Of a stretch of DNA of 64,000 nt, positions 36,230 to 46,400 are shown piece by piece. The notes below the pieces were generated by a model, which was not told where the DNA came from, searched no databases, and worked only from the letters and a program-made list of their open reading frames with translations. Position 1 is the stretch's first letter, and the number at the start of each line of letters is the position of its first letter. Origin of the DNA: Mucilaginibacter sp. SMC90 (GTDB taxonomy: Bacteria > Bacteroidota > Bacteroidia > Sphingobacteriales > Sphingobacteriaceae); assembly GCF_022811725.1 (NCBI RefSeq), contig NZ_CP094527.1:5332001-5396000 (forward strand). The letters run 5' to 3'. A program made the translations under genes and the position numbers.

Positions 36230-37630
36230 TTATCTTCTTTCGTTATAAACCTGAAACTCGGCTATCGATGCCTGATGATCAGCTTTATCTATCGAGATAC
36301 GAACTTTACCGGCCCATACCCTGTCGAAACGGTGTACTTTGATTTTATTGGCATTTTCACCATCAAACAATGGTTTCCAGCTTCCGTTAAGGTAATACTC
36401 CAGGCGGTAATGTGAAATATTCGGTTTTTCTTCGGCAATAACAATGGTATTCAATGCCTGATCTTTCTTAAAGTCGATCTCGTACCATGGGTTTTTAACC
36501 GTTGGGTTTGATACCCATGAACTATGAAAATCGTCATCATTGGCAAAATCCATAATGGCCGAATCATCGCTCCAGCTGGCACTTGCAGGTTGATTTTTAG
36601 CAATGTTTGATGAAATGACCGGCGCATCCAGTTTAGAAAGTTTAGCAACAGGGCCTTCGTTTTTCCAAAGCTTGCCGATCTCTTTAAGCGCGGCAAGGGC
36701 GTTATCATCAAATAAACCATCACGATTTGGCGCTACATTCAGGATAAAGTTACAGTCAACATTATTCAATGGTTTCAGGATGTCGTTAACCAGTTTAGCA
36801 GGTTCTTTAACCGGGGTTGTGGGGTGGCTTGTTTCCCAAAACCAGTTAGCCTGCAGTGGTAAACAGGCAATGGCCGGCATACGGTTATCTTTGGTTGATA
36901 CACGCTGGCCTGCACCCATTTCGTAAGTTTTGATATCTGTATAGTACATACCTTCGGCGGGATATTTGGCACCGTTAAGGTCCATCACCAAACAGTTTGG
37001 CTGTAATGATTTTACCAATGTGTAGATCTCTTCAAAGGGTACATCATCATATGAGATCCTTGACCATGGTGCATCCCAACCGTCAATGATCAGGGCCGAG
37101 ATCTCACCGTATTTGGTCATCAGCTCGGTGATCTGCGCTTTAACCATATCAATATGTTTAGGCGTGATCATGTTTGGCCTTAACCTGTGGTGGGTATCCA
37201 ATATAGAATAATACAGGAAAACCTTTAAGCCATTAGCCCGGAAAGCATCGGCATATTCTTTAACAACGTCCTTTTTCAGCGGACTGTTCATCACATTATA
37301 ATCGGTGGTTTTGGTATCCCAGATACAAAAACCGCTGTGGTGTTTGGTGGTGATACAGCCATAGGTCATATTAGCCGATTTTGCCGCCTTTGCCCACTGG
37401 TCGCAATTCAGTTTTTTGGGATTGAAAATGGTTGGCAAGGCATCAGGATCTGCCCAGTCCTGATCCATGTAGGTTGGGATGTTAAAGTGGATGAACATAC
37501 CAAAGCGCAGATCCACAAATTCCTGCTGAAGCTGGGCAAGCGGTTTTACAGGCTGCTGGGCATTTTGTGCTTTTAGTGAGAGTGAAGCCGCACAAAGGGC
37601 TATAAAGCATATAGCTTTTAATTTAAACAT
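36230..37630 (-). CDS. GH29 alpha-L-fucosidase with C-terminal discoidin-like domain
   Basis: A 466-residue enzyme from the ATG at 37630 (MFKLKAICFIAL); the frame reaches 37681 but the extra residues precede the signal peptide. The signal peptide ends near LSLKAQ. The catalytic TIM barrel shows FGMFIHFNIPTY, GCITTKHHSGFCIWDTKTTD and ISALIIDGWDAP, where the Asp is the expected nucleophile. From about residue 350 a F5/8 type C (discoidin) module follows (NQPASASWSDDSA, NPWYEIDFKKDQALNTIVI). It removes alpha-linked fucose, probably from oligosaccharides in the periplasm. It is followed by a strong terminator, so it is separately transcribed from GH95. Confidence 0.9.
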   Translation of the reverse strand: MFKLKAICFIALCAASLSLKAQNAQQPVKPLAQLQQEFVDLRFGMFIHFNIPTYMDQDWADPDALPTIFNPKKLNCDQWAKAAKSANMTYGCITTKHHSGFCIWDTKTTDYNVMNSPLKKDVVKEYADAFRANGLKVFLYYSILDTHHRLRPNMITPKHIDMVKAQITELMTKYGEISALIIDGWDAPWSRISYDDVPFEEIYTLVKSLQPNCLVMDLNGAKYPAEGMYYTDIKTYEMGAGQRVSTKDNRMPAIACLPLQANWFWETSHPTTPVKEPAKLVNDILKPLNNVDCNFILNVAPNRDGLFDDNALAALKEIGKLWKNEGPVAKLSKLDAPVISSNIAKNQPASASWSDDSAIMDFANDDDFHSSWVSNPTVKNPWYEIDFKKDQALNTIVIAEEKPNISHYRLEYYLNGSWKPLFDGENANKIKVHRFDRVWAGKVRISIDKADHQASIAEFQVYNERR

Positions 37631-37767
37631 GATTGGGTTGTTGGTTAAATTGATAAAACGTTTTAACAACGGCAATATCACATTTAAATTTAATGTTTAG
37701 ATTATCGTAAATTGACATTACATTCAGCTTATTTGGCGTGGGGAAGGCTCGGCACAACAATAAAAAC

Positions 37768-37879
37768 ATGTCATTGCGAGGAGCGAAACGGGAATGAGCA
37801 CAGGTGCGACGTGGCAATCGCATACAATACAGGGCGGATTTGCTTCCGTGCGATTGCCGCGCTGCGCTCGCAATGACAT
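37768..37879. repeat. Inverted repeat of the GTCATTGCGAG family
   Basis: Outer arms ATGTCATTGCGAG (37768-37780) and CTCGCAATGACAT (37867-37879) are exact reverse complements. Inner arms GGCAATCGCA and TGCGATTGCC pair as well. It shares its ends with the element at 32731-32812 but differs inside. Confidence 0.8.
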
Positions 37880-37899
37880 ATTTTTATGTATATCGGCCA

Positions 37900-38805
37900 C
37901 TAAAACAAATCCGGGTAATCCGTAATTACACCATCAACACCTAAACTTTTCAGCTGCTCAATCTCGGCTTTGGTATTTACTGTCCATGGCAATACTTTGA
38001 TCTTTGCATCGTGGCATTTCTTTACCAGGTCGGCGTTAACCAGTTTATAGTCAGGACTGTAGATAAAGGGGATAAAACCCAAATCGGCCATATTATCTTC
38101 AAATGTTTTTTTGTTTTCTATAAGATAAGAGGTACGCACATCGGGGTATTTTTTGTGGATGATCTGTAGCGTACGTCTATCAAACGATTGGATCACTACA
38201 TAGGGCAGGATCTTCTTTTTTATCAGGACAGCCATCAGTTTCTCCACAAACTCGTCCGGAGCCGGATTATAAATACCATCCCCGTCGGGCGAGCATTTGG
38301 TTTCGATGTTATAGAATACCGGCTTTTTGTGATTTACCTTGATGTAATTCTGTACCGAATCAATCAATTCGGACAATAGCGGCATATAGGTTTTGATCTT
38401 TTGCTGACGCGGAAATTTGCTGTATGGTTTTGAGCCTACATCATATTTCTTCAAGTCCTCATATGTCATTTTGTAGAGGATCAGGTTTTTCGCTTCTTCC
38501 TTGCTGATCTCCTTACCATCAGGCGTGAGCGAGAACAACGGATTGATGTACTCATCGTGCGATAATACCACCTGCCCGTCGGCGGTAATGTGGGTATCCA
38601 TCTCCAATGTTGTAACAACGCCAAGGTCGATGGCATTTTTCATAGCCGGAATGGTATTTTCAGGCCTCAACCCCCTGCCGCCGCGGTGTGCTTCGGCACT
38701 GAATGAAGGAAAATCTGCATTTTTGAATTCCATGTTTTTAACAACCGTAAAGCCTGATAACAAGATAAGGCTTATTCCGGCAACAATGTTTAATTTATTT
38801 TGCAT
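37900..38805 (-). CDS. Glycerophosphodiester phosphodiesterase
   Basis: A 301-residue secreted GDPD. A hydrophobic N-terminus (LNIVAGISLILLSGFTVV) acts as signal or anchor. The metal and catalytic residues are clear: EAHRGGRGLRPENT (His-Arg-Gly motif near 40), then VTTLEMDTHITADGQVVLSHD with the catalytic His and the Glu/Asp ligands. The C-terminal VDGVITDYPDLF is the usual GDPD ending. It cuts glycerophosphodiesters into glycerol-3-phosphate and an alcohol. Overlaps the upstream phosphoesterase gene by 11 bp, so the two form a unit; with the SusCD genes upstream this suggests a role in using phosphodiesters. Confidence 0.92.
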   Translation of the reverse strand: MQNKLNIVAGISLILLSGFTVVKNMEFKNADFPSFSAEAHRGGRGLRPENTIPAMKNAIDLGVVTTLEMDTHITADGQVVLSHDEYINPLFSLTPDGKEISKEEAKNLILYKMTYEDLKKYDVGSKPYSKFPRQQKIKTYMPLLSELIDSVQNYIKVNHKKPVFYNIETKCSPDGDGIYNPAPDEFVEKLMAVLIKKKILPYVVIQSFDRRTLQIIHKKYPDVRTSYLIENKKTFEDNMADLGFIPFIYSPDYKLVNADLVKKCHDAKIKVLPWTVNTKAEIEQLKSLGVDGVITDYPDLF

Positions 38806-40210
38806 CTAATTCGCTTGAATATTTATTTCCGAAACGATCTGTAGCTTCAACTCTTACTTTCTTTACAGATGGTTCAAAATGGGCTACAAACAGGTGACCG
38901 GTTTCATGGGGCTCTACAAAATGACGGCCCGCCGGTAACTGATCGCCTTTATACAAACTTACCGATAAGGGATCATATCCCTTCTCTTTTGATAAAGCTC
39001 CCATTGGTTTGTCATCTAAATAATACACTACCTTCCATTGCGGATCATAATTCCAAACATTGGCAATCAGGCGCATTTGGTCAGTTAATTTCTCGGCATA
39101 AACGCTGATCTGATTTTCGGCCGGTAAGCCGGTAGATTTATAATACCATTTTAGTTCGGTACCGTTAACGGAGTACACGCCGTAACCGCGCGGGGTACCG
39201 TCAACACAGATTGGGCCCGTCCACCAACCGCCGCACACGGTGCCGTGGTTGTGCTCAAAGACACCGTTGGTAATATTGTTATCATGATAATGCGTATGGC
39301 CCGACATGATGTGTACATTACTGAATCCCTCCAGCACTTTATAAAAATCCTGGTTGTTTTTTACCTGGCTATATACGGGGATATGCAGGTTGATAACAAG
39401 CAATTGATCTTTTTTAACATATTTCAGATCCTTTGCCAGCCAGTTTAACTGATCTTCGGTGATATAGCCATCGTATTCACGTTCAACACCGAGGTAACGA
39501 ACGTTGTCCAATACCACGTAATGCGCTTTACCACGATTAAATGAATAATACGTTGGCCCATAAATTTGTTTAAAAGTAACATCCGATGTTTCGTCACCAC
39601 CTTGGCGATAATCCATATCATGGTTGCCTATCGCCTGGAAAAACGGAATGCCCATTTGAGCAACCGCCTCATTATAATCCGGAAAAAGCTCGTGATTGTC
39701 CCAAACGATGTCACCTACGCAAATGCCGTGTACCAACGCATTCTTCCCCAATGATTTTATGGTATTAATAGTATCAGGGACCGAGGTATCCATCATTTGT
39801 TTAACGTCCTTTTTATTTTTCACCTGCGGATCGGCCCAGATGATAAAGTGATGATTGTTGTCATCAACTTTTAACGGCTCCAGCTTGAAATCAAAATGTG
39901 AGCCGCCGCCTATGTTTTCATAGTGTTTAGCAACATTATAGTCTGTTTTAAACTCGTAGCCCGATGGGGTGCTCATGAAAATACTCTTAGCCTTTTCATT
40001 AGGTTTTAGCTCGTAGTTGCCCTTGTCATCGGTAAGCACTACCGAAAAACCATCGGATATCACAACATCTTTAATCCCTTTTTTGCCCGCTGTAACACGG
40101 CCTTTTACGGTATCGGCTGTTAGTAGTTGGGTAAGCCCATTTGCACGGAGCGAGATGAATGCGCCGCCGGTTATAAGGCCTACACCTTGTAAAAATGATC
40201 TTCTGTTCAT
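38795..40210 (-). CDS. Calcineurin-like metallophosphoesterase, three-domain secreted form
   Basis: A 471-residue protein with a Tat-like signal (MNRRSFLQGVGLITGGAF). An N-terminal beta-sandwich (VKGRVTAGKKGIKDVVISDG, about 30-110) precedes the metallophosphoesterase core: FIIWADPQVK, GICVGDIVWDN, FFQAIGNHDMD (the GNHD metal motif), VINLHIPVY and HIMSGHTHYHDNN (the GHTH motif). A C-terminal domain (PQWKVVYYLDDKPMGAL) completes the PF16371/PF16370-type architecture. Substrate is probably a phosphomonoester or phosphodiester outside the cytoplasm. Overlaps the GDPD start by 11 bp. Confidence 0.9.
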   Translation of the reverse strand: MNRRSFLQGVGLITGGAFISLRANGLTQLLTADTVKGRVTAGKKGIKDVVISDGFSVVLTDDKGNYELKPNEKAKSIFMSTPSGYEFKTDYNVAKHYENIGGGSHFDFKLEPLKVDDNNHHFIIWADPQVKNKKDVKQMMDTSVPDTINTIKSLGKNALVHGICVGDIVWDNHELFPDYNEAVAQMGIPFFQAIGNHDMDYRQGGDETSDVTFKQIYGPTYYSFNRGKAHYVVLDNVRYLGVEREYDGYITEDQLNWLAKDLKYVKKDQLLVINLHIPVYSQVKNNQDFYKVLEGFSNVHIMSGHTHYHDNNITNGVFEHNHGTVCGGWWTGPICVDGTPRGYGVYSVNGTELKWYYKSTGLPAENQISVYAEKLTDQMRLIANVWNYDPQWKVVYYLDDKPMGALSKEKGYDPLSVSLYKGDQLPAGRHFVEPHETGHLFVAHFEPSVKKVRVEATDRFGNKYSSELDAK

Positions 40211-40273
40211 TGGGTTATGTTTTCAAAGCTCAACATCTGTTGAGCTTTGGTAAATGTGGATGGGAAATTTTAA

Positions 40274-40381
40274 ATTCCCCTCTTGAGAGGGGGCGCGAAA
40301 GAAATGCGTGATGGAAGGGGTGTGTTTTGCGATATGCCTATCAAAGCAGAAACACACCCCTCCCCCTCTCAAGAGGGGAAT
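40274..40381. repeat. Composite palindromic repeat, copy 3 (inverted, core only)
   Basis: Arms ATTCCCCTCTTGAGAGGGG (40274-40292) and CCCCTCTCAAGAGGGGAAT (40363-40381) with inner GGGGTGTGTTT and AAACACACCCC. The right flank ATTCCCCTC...GCGC and AAAGCGTCGGG match the conserved side of copies 1 and 2. It separates the phosphoesterase gene from the DUF5689 gene. Confidence 0.85.
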
Positions 40382-40399
40382 CGCGCAACCCGACGCTTT

Positions 40400-41902
40400 C
40401 TAATTTTGAATTGTTGTAAAACCGGTAGCTGTTTCTATCGCAGTTATCGGAGATGTAAGCGTAAGCGGAACACTGGTCACTGTTCGGCCGGTTATCCACC
40501 TTCCGGTAAGGGCATCATAAACACCACCCAACTGGCTGAATAAGCCGTCAGTTGGCAGCGGGAGCTTTGAGGTATTTGAGCCGCCGCCATAAAAACCCTG
40601 CTCTAAACGGGTTACCGGGTTAATAGTGCTATAATAATCGGTATTGGTAATGCGATAACCAATTTCAGGAGGGCCGGGCGAGTAAACAGTGCCACTACCA
40701 CCATACATGATCACATCAAGCGGAACAGTTGAAGCATTAACAGTAGTACCGGCAAAAACCGCAATACCTGCAACGTTACCGCTGTTAGCCAGCAGATTTG
40801 CAGTTACGTTACCAAAATCGGCACCCGGAACTTCTGCGTACATGGTGCTGTTGATCCAGTTTGATGAACTGATATCGGTAGAACCCTTGCCCCAGATATT
40901 TTTATTACCGCCCACATAAAAGAACTCGCCTTTTTTTACCGAACCCGATGTTAAGTTAAATTTATAGGTTTTTGCCAGTCCCTGCGCCCAGCCGTTTGCT
41001 GGAGCCGGGTTAGTACCCGCGTTATTACAGGTTACTACAGCATAATTGGTTACCGAAAAGTCAATATCCTTAGTTGCTTTAAACTGGATATATTCATAAT
41101 CACCATCACCGCCCGAAGGGTTTGTAAGATAACCGGTTATAATAATTGGCGACGGCTTGGTTGCCGCAAGGGTAAACACATCATCGATAGTACGAGGCCA
41201 AAGCTGCATTTTGGTATCGGTACCCGATGTTACAGCGAACGGAATGCCGGTAAAATTGGCACTGAATGGCAATTCGGTAGTTGCAAAAGCTGCATTGGCT
41301 TCCGTATGCATGGTTATTTTGCCAAAGCCGTCATTGATGGTTTTATCACCTGCGTAAGTTTCTCCCTGCTGTGGTTCCGGATCGGCAACAGCTTTGGCTA
41401 TGGTAACCAATGTACCTTCGTAAACATCGGGCGAAGCCAGTAATGTGGCCGATGGGACCGACTGTACTTTGATAGGCCTGTTATCGGCAACTTTACTTAC
41501 CGATGCCTCTGTTAAACCTTTAACACGCAGGCTGCCGTTCACTTTGGTGAGTGTAGCACCATCCACCTGCACCACTACCGAATCGCCGGGAACATAATTT
41601 GCTGCTGCGTTGCCTATTTCAAGAGCAATACCCCTTACTGCGCTGCGACGGTTGTTTTGAACAACAAGTACCCCAGCCGGGCAATTGCCTGCCGCCGCGT
41701 TTGAAATTACTACACCTACAATTTCCTTAGCCCCGCCCATATTGTTACTGTTCAGCGCTACATCTGTGCCTTTGTAAATTCCGCGAAGGTCAACAACAGC
41801 TATGATGGGGCTTAATGTCCCTTCGGCATAGTTATTCTTTTTACATGAATTAATACTGACAGCAGCCGTGGCAAGCACCAGTAATAAATATATCTTTTTC
41901 AT
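40400..41902 (-). CDS. DUF5689 surface lipoprotein linked to SusCD
   Basis: A 500-residue protein with a lipoprotein-type start (VLATAAVSINSCKKNNYAEG, lipid-attached Cys about residue 20). The N-terminal two-fifths match DUF5689 (IIAVVDLRGIYKG, IVGVVISNAAAGNCPAGVLV, VVQVDGATLTKVNG), a family found next to SusCD pairs. The remainder has beta-rich segments with LTSGSVKKGEFFYVGG and ALTGRWITGRTV, perhaps a lamin-tail-like domain. It is probably a surface glycan- or ligand-binding accessory (SusE/F-like in role). Placed 31 bp after the SusD gene; function otherwise unknown. Confidence 0.82.
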   Translation of the reverse strand: MKKIYLLLVLATAAVSINSCKKNNYAEGTLSPIIAVVDLRGIYKGTDVALNSNNMGGAKEIVGVVISNAAAGNCPAGVLVVQNNRRSAVRGIALEIGNAAANYVPGDSVVVQVDGATLTKVNGSLRVKGLTEASVSKVADNRPIKVQSVPSATLLASPDVYEGTLVTIAKAVADPEPQQGETYAGDKTINDGFGKITMHTEANAAFATTELPFSANFTGIPFAVTSGTDTKMQLWPRTIDDVFTLAATKPSPIIITGYLTNPSGGDGDYEYIQFKATKDIDFSVTNYAVVTCNNAGTNPAPANGWAQGLAKTYKFNLTSGSVKKGEFFYVGGNKNIWGKGSTDISSSNWINSTMYAEVPGADFGNVTANLLANSGNVAGIAVFAGTTVNASTVPLDVIMYGGSGTVYSPGPPEIGYRITNTDYYSTINPVTRLEQGFYGGGSNTSKLPLPTDGLFSQLGGVYDALTGRWITGRTVTSVPLTLTSPITAIETATGFTTIQN

Positions 41903-41933
41903 TTTATGGATATCTTAGTTTAAAACCGGTTTA

Positions 41934-43424
41934 TTATTGTTTTTGCCACCATACCTGTGTGTTGATCTCATCAGCCCCCTGTGCTGCAACTGCGGCCTTA
42001 TAGCTATCAGGATTGGCCGATTGCACATAAACCGGATACTGCAGCCTGGCAGGCATAATACCGTTATTTCTTAAGCCATTACCTTTTGGCAATACAGGGT
42101 GACCGGTACGGCGATACTCAAACCACTGCTCAAAATCGGTATAAAACATCGAGTAGTATTTTTGCACATGGATCATCTCCATCTTTTCATCAAGCGGGCC
42201 GGCATTATCCCAGTTGATATCGGCAGCTGCCAAATAAGCATCAATCGAATCAGTATAAGTTGGGATCCAGAAAGTGATACCTGCTTGCACACCATTTTTA
42301 TAATAAGTTGCAGCATCGCCTGCTATCCAGCCTTTGGCAGCAGCTTCCGCAAGGATAAACTGCAGTTCCGAGTAGTTCATGATATTACCCATCAGCGGGT
42401 CATTCATTAAAGTTGTAGTCGATGTGGTTGACAGAAAATAGGATTTGATACCGATGTTTTCTCCAGGTGCATAACCGCTCGGGATGCCCTGGATACCACC
42501 CTGGTAGCTTGAAATTGACCAGCGGTTGTTAGTAAGCCTCGGGTCGGCCCATTTAGCCAGATTGTTAACAAAAAACTCGCAAACGCCGGGTTGCCGCCAG
42601 TCCTGCTCACGTACGCCCCCTATAAACGGTGATGTTAAGGAGCCGGAGCCCGTCCAGCGTAACACCGCCGAATCATCGTTACTACCCATAATAGGATAAG
42701 CATCGGGATTAGTGTCAACTATCTGTTTGATCTTAGCTATTACATCAGCCGAAACATCGGCCTTTCCCGACACCCTTAATAACAACCTTAAATAAAGCGA
42801 GTTACCAAACTTGCGCCATTTTAAAGCATTGCCGTTAAATACAGGGTCGCTGCCGGCCACTACGTTTGGAGAGGCATTTAACAAGGTATCTGCCGCTTCC
42901 AGGTTCTTGAAAATATCCAGGTAAATATCTTTTTGCTTATCAAACTTAGGCGTGAAGTTTCCGTCTTTGCCTTTATTGGAGTCAAAGTAAGGCACATCGC
43001 CATAAGTATCGGTAAGCAGGGAATACAACCATGCCTGGCATATCAGCGAAATACCCATATATGTTTTGTTATAGGTAACCTCTTTGCTGGCGATGGTGTA
43101 AATATCCTTAAAGTTGGTTAACTGGGTATACCAGCCGTTCCAGGTAACATCGGCCCAGGTACGTTTTATATCATATCTGAACACCCTGCCCTCCGAGTCG
43201 CCTGCATCTACCGTAACCTGCATCAGCTCGTTATTAAAATTACGGGCGCGAAGCATATTGGTGCCCAAGGTATTTACAAGCGCAGGGGCCAGCAATTGCT
43301 GCGGCAATGCATTAGGCGTACCGTTTGGATCGGTATTAAGCCCAATAAAATCTTTTTTACATGATGACATTATGCTAACGAACAACATCATCATTGATAT
43401 AAGTATATATCCGTTCTTTTTCAT
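41934..43424 (-). CDS. SusD/RagB-family outer-membrane lipoprotein (SusD-like_2)
   Basis: A 496-residue lipoprotein (MMMLFVSIMSSCKKDF, lipid Cys near 22). The mature start GLNTDPNGTPNALPQQLLAP is typical of the SusD-like_2 group, which pairs with TonB-dependent SusC channels whose ligands are often not starch. Tetratricopeptide-like helical features and the late EMIHVQKYYSMFYTDFEQWF block fit. It captures ligand at the surface and forms the lid of the SusC channel. It starts 11 bp after the SusC stop. Confidence 0.92.
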   Translation of the reverse strand: MKKNGYILISMMMLFVSIMSSCKKDFIGLNTDPNGTPNALPQQLLAPALVNTLGTNMLRARNFNNELMQVTVDAGDSEGRVFRYDIKRTWADVTWNGWYTQLTNFKDIYTIASKEVTYNKTYMGISLICQAWLYSLLTDTYGDVPYFDSNKGKDGNFTPKFDKQKDIYLDIFKNLEAADTLLNASPNVVAGSDPVFNGNALKWRKFGNSLYLRLLLRVSGKADVSADVIAKIKQIVDTNPDAYPIMGSNDDSAVLRWTGSGSLTSPFIGGVREQDWRQPGVCEFFVNNLAKWADPRLTNNRWSISSYQGGIQGIPSGYAPGENIGIKSYFLSTTSTTTLMNDPLMGNIMNYSELQFILAEAAAKGWIAGDAATYYKNGVQAGITFWIPTYTDSIDAYLAAADINWDNAGPLDEKMEMIHVQKYYSMFYTDFEQWFEYRRTGHPVLPKGNGLRNNGIMPARLQYPVYVQSANPDSYKAAVAAQGADEINTQVWWQKQ

Positions 43425-43435
43425 ATTGTTAATTA

Positions 43436-46400
43436 TTAAATGCCAATAACTATGTTAAAACCAAATGTGCGTGTTGATGGAAACTGCGCTACCTCAAACC
43501 CCTGCACTATATCGGTGCCCGAAAGGGTACCAAATTCAGGATCGAAGATTGGCCACTTGGTCCAGATGTAAAGGTCGCGGCCATATACACCTACCGTGGC
43601 GCGCTGCAAGCCAAGGCGTTTAACCAGGCGGGGGCTCAATGAATAATCGAACCTTGCTTCACGGAATTTCAGAAAGTTGGTTGAAAACGTATTGCCTTCG
43701 GCATTGTCAATACCGTAATGCGAGCGGTAATAACCGTCAATATCAGTAGCAATAACATCGTTTGGCTTGTAGCTGCCATCCGGGTTTTGAATAACACCTT
43801 TGCCAATGATACCATTGTACCTTCCCGGTAAAGTAAGCGTTGTTTTACCCTGCTCGGCCAGTTTATAGTTTGAAAGCGAGTACGATACACCGCCAACCTG
43901 TGCATCAAACAACAGGTGTAGGTTAAATTGTTTATACCTGAAATCGTGCCCCATACTTGCCTTCCATTTAGGTATGGTGTTGCCTAAGTAAACCAGGTCA
44001 TCTGATAGTTTGGCAAAACCCGTAGCCGCATCATATACGATCTGCCCATCAGGTGAGCGCAAGTAACCGCGGCCATACATATCACCCATGCTGCCACCCA
44101 CGCGTGCCACGATCTGACCGCCGCCGGTTGGGCCGTTGCGCAACACAACCGCGCTATCTGCAAGTTGCTCTATGGTATTTTTATTGGCGCTAAATGTTGC
44201 AGTAACATTCCAGCTAAAAACATTGGCCTTGCGGATGGGCGTACCATTCAATGAAATTTCAATGCCTTTATTGTTTACTTTACCTACGTTAATCACAGCC
44301 TGATTGTAGCCGGATGACTGATCGACAGTACGGCTCAGGATCTGGTTTTTTGTATTGCCTGTGTATAAAGCTATATCGAAACCAAACCGGTTATTGAACA
44401 TCCTCGTTTCGGCACCTACCTCAAGCGTTGTAGTGCGTAAAGGTTTCAAATCTGGATTTGACAGCGTACGCGGGTTTTGCAAACCTCCTGCGTAGGTGCT
44501 GCCTGCCGATACATAGTTAAATGAGGTTTGGTAAGGGTTTGTTGTACCACTGCCCACACCTGCAAGCGATGCCCTTACTTTTACATAGTCAATAAATTTA
44601 GGCAGCTTAAACGCTTCAGAGGGCAAGAAGCTCATGCTTGCCGATGGATAAAAGAAACCAACCTGATCGGTACGGTTTGCGGTAGCCAGTGTGCTGATCC
44701 AGTCCTGACGGGCTGTTAAATCAACATACAGATAATCTTTAAACGATGTTGATAACAAGCCATAAAAGCTATTGATAGCATATTTTGATTTATATGGCAG
44801 CGTAACCAGCGGACCGGCATTGTTGGCCATTGAATACACACCAGGATATACCAGCGAGTCGGCACGTACCTCATCCCGATTATAATTATTGCGCAGCATA
44901 CTACCGCCAGCAGTGGCCGAGATGTTAACATCATGTGTTATTTTCTTGTTGTATCTCAACAGGAAATCGGCACCTTGTTCTTCTGAATAAATATTTTGCG
45001 TACGGTATGAGCCTTTAGGGTATTTGGTACCAGCGTCATAAGGGCGCTGCTGCGCACGTTGCTCATAACCCATATCTAAAGTAGCACGGACCTGTATGCT
45101 AAACTCCTTTGTAACACTGTAAAGCGCTTCAACGTTGCCGGTAACCGAGTTACGGTTTGACCTGTTGATAAACTCGTACGATACCGCATAAGGGTTTTCC
45201 GGAAACGAGCTGAAAGGATAAAAAATGGCCTTACCCTCCTGTCCGTTTTTCCAGTAATTTTTTAACCAGTTTAAATCGGCGTTGGGCTGCCAGAAAATAA
45301 ACCAGTACATCAGCGACTGGTTACCATAACCTGCGCCGGGCAGGTTATCACTATTCTTATTATTGTAATTTACTTTTGCGTTGATGGTTAACTTATCATT
45401 GATTTTGGAGTTAACCGATAAAGCTATACTGTTACGGGTATAACCTGTGTTAGGTGTTATCCAGTGATTGGTAACATTAGTTGCCGAAAAACGCGCAGTT
45501 GTTTTGTCGCTGCCGCCGTCAACACTTACCGAGTTGGTAAACGTTTGGCCTACATCAAAAAAATCGCGGATCTGGTTTTTGTATGGCACCCATGGTGTAC
45601 GCACGGTGCTTTGCTTTTGGGTAACCGGATCAAGCTGGTAAAAAAGCTGACCGTCAAACTTTGGCCCGTGGGCCGAGCTTGTTGCGCTGGTGCTTGCGCC
45701 ATCAGGCCCTGCTCCAAATGAGTAATAACGTGAGCCAGCCGTACCCTGCCCGTATTCATACTGCAGATCGGGCCAGCGGTTCACGCTTTCAAGACTGGCG
45801 TTTGAGTTAAATGTAATGCCTAAGCCACTATGCTTTTTACCCGATTTGGTGGTAATGATAATGGCACCGTTGGCACCGCGCTGCCCGTAAAGTGCTGCTG
45901 CACCCGGGCCTTTCAACACGGTTACCGTCTCAATATCTTCCGGATTGATATCATTCAGGTTGCTGCCATAATCGGCAGGCATGTTATCGCTGCTGGTACC
46001 GTAGGCAGATTCGCCGGCATTGCTTGTACGCCTGCCGCTACCCTGGTTAATTACCACACCATCAACAACTATTAAAGCTTCATTATCGCCGGTAAGGTTA
46101 TTTTCACCACGGAGGATAATTTTGTTTGATCCGGCCGGGCCACTGTTTGAACGGATCAGGTTCAAACCCGCTACCTTGCCCGATAATGCATCGGTCCAGT
46201 TACCCGAAAGGGCGTTAGTTAATTGATCACCTTTAATAACCGGTGCCGAATAACCCAAACTTTTATCTTCCCTTTTGATACCAAGCGCTGTTACCACAAC
46301 CTCATTTAATTTATTATCGGCAGGACTAAGCGTAATGTTTAAAACGGTATTTGCATTTGAGCTAACGCTTACATTCTGGATCCGCTTAGTTTCGTAGGAT

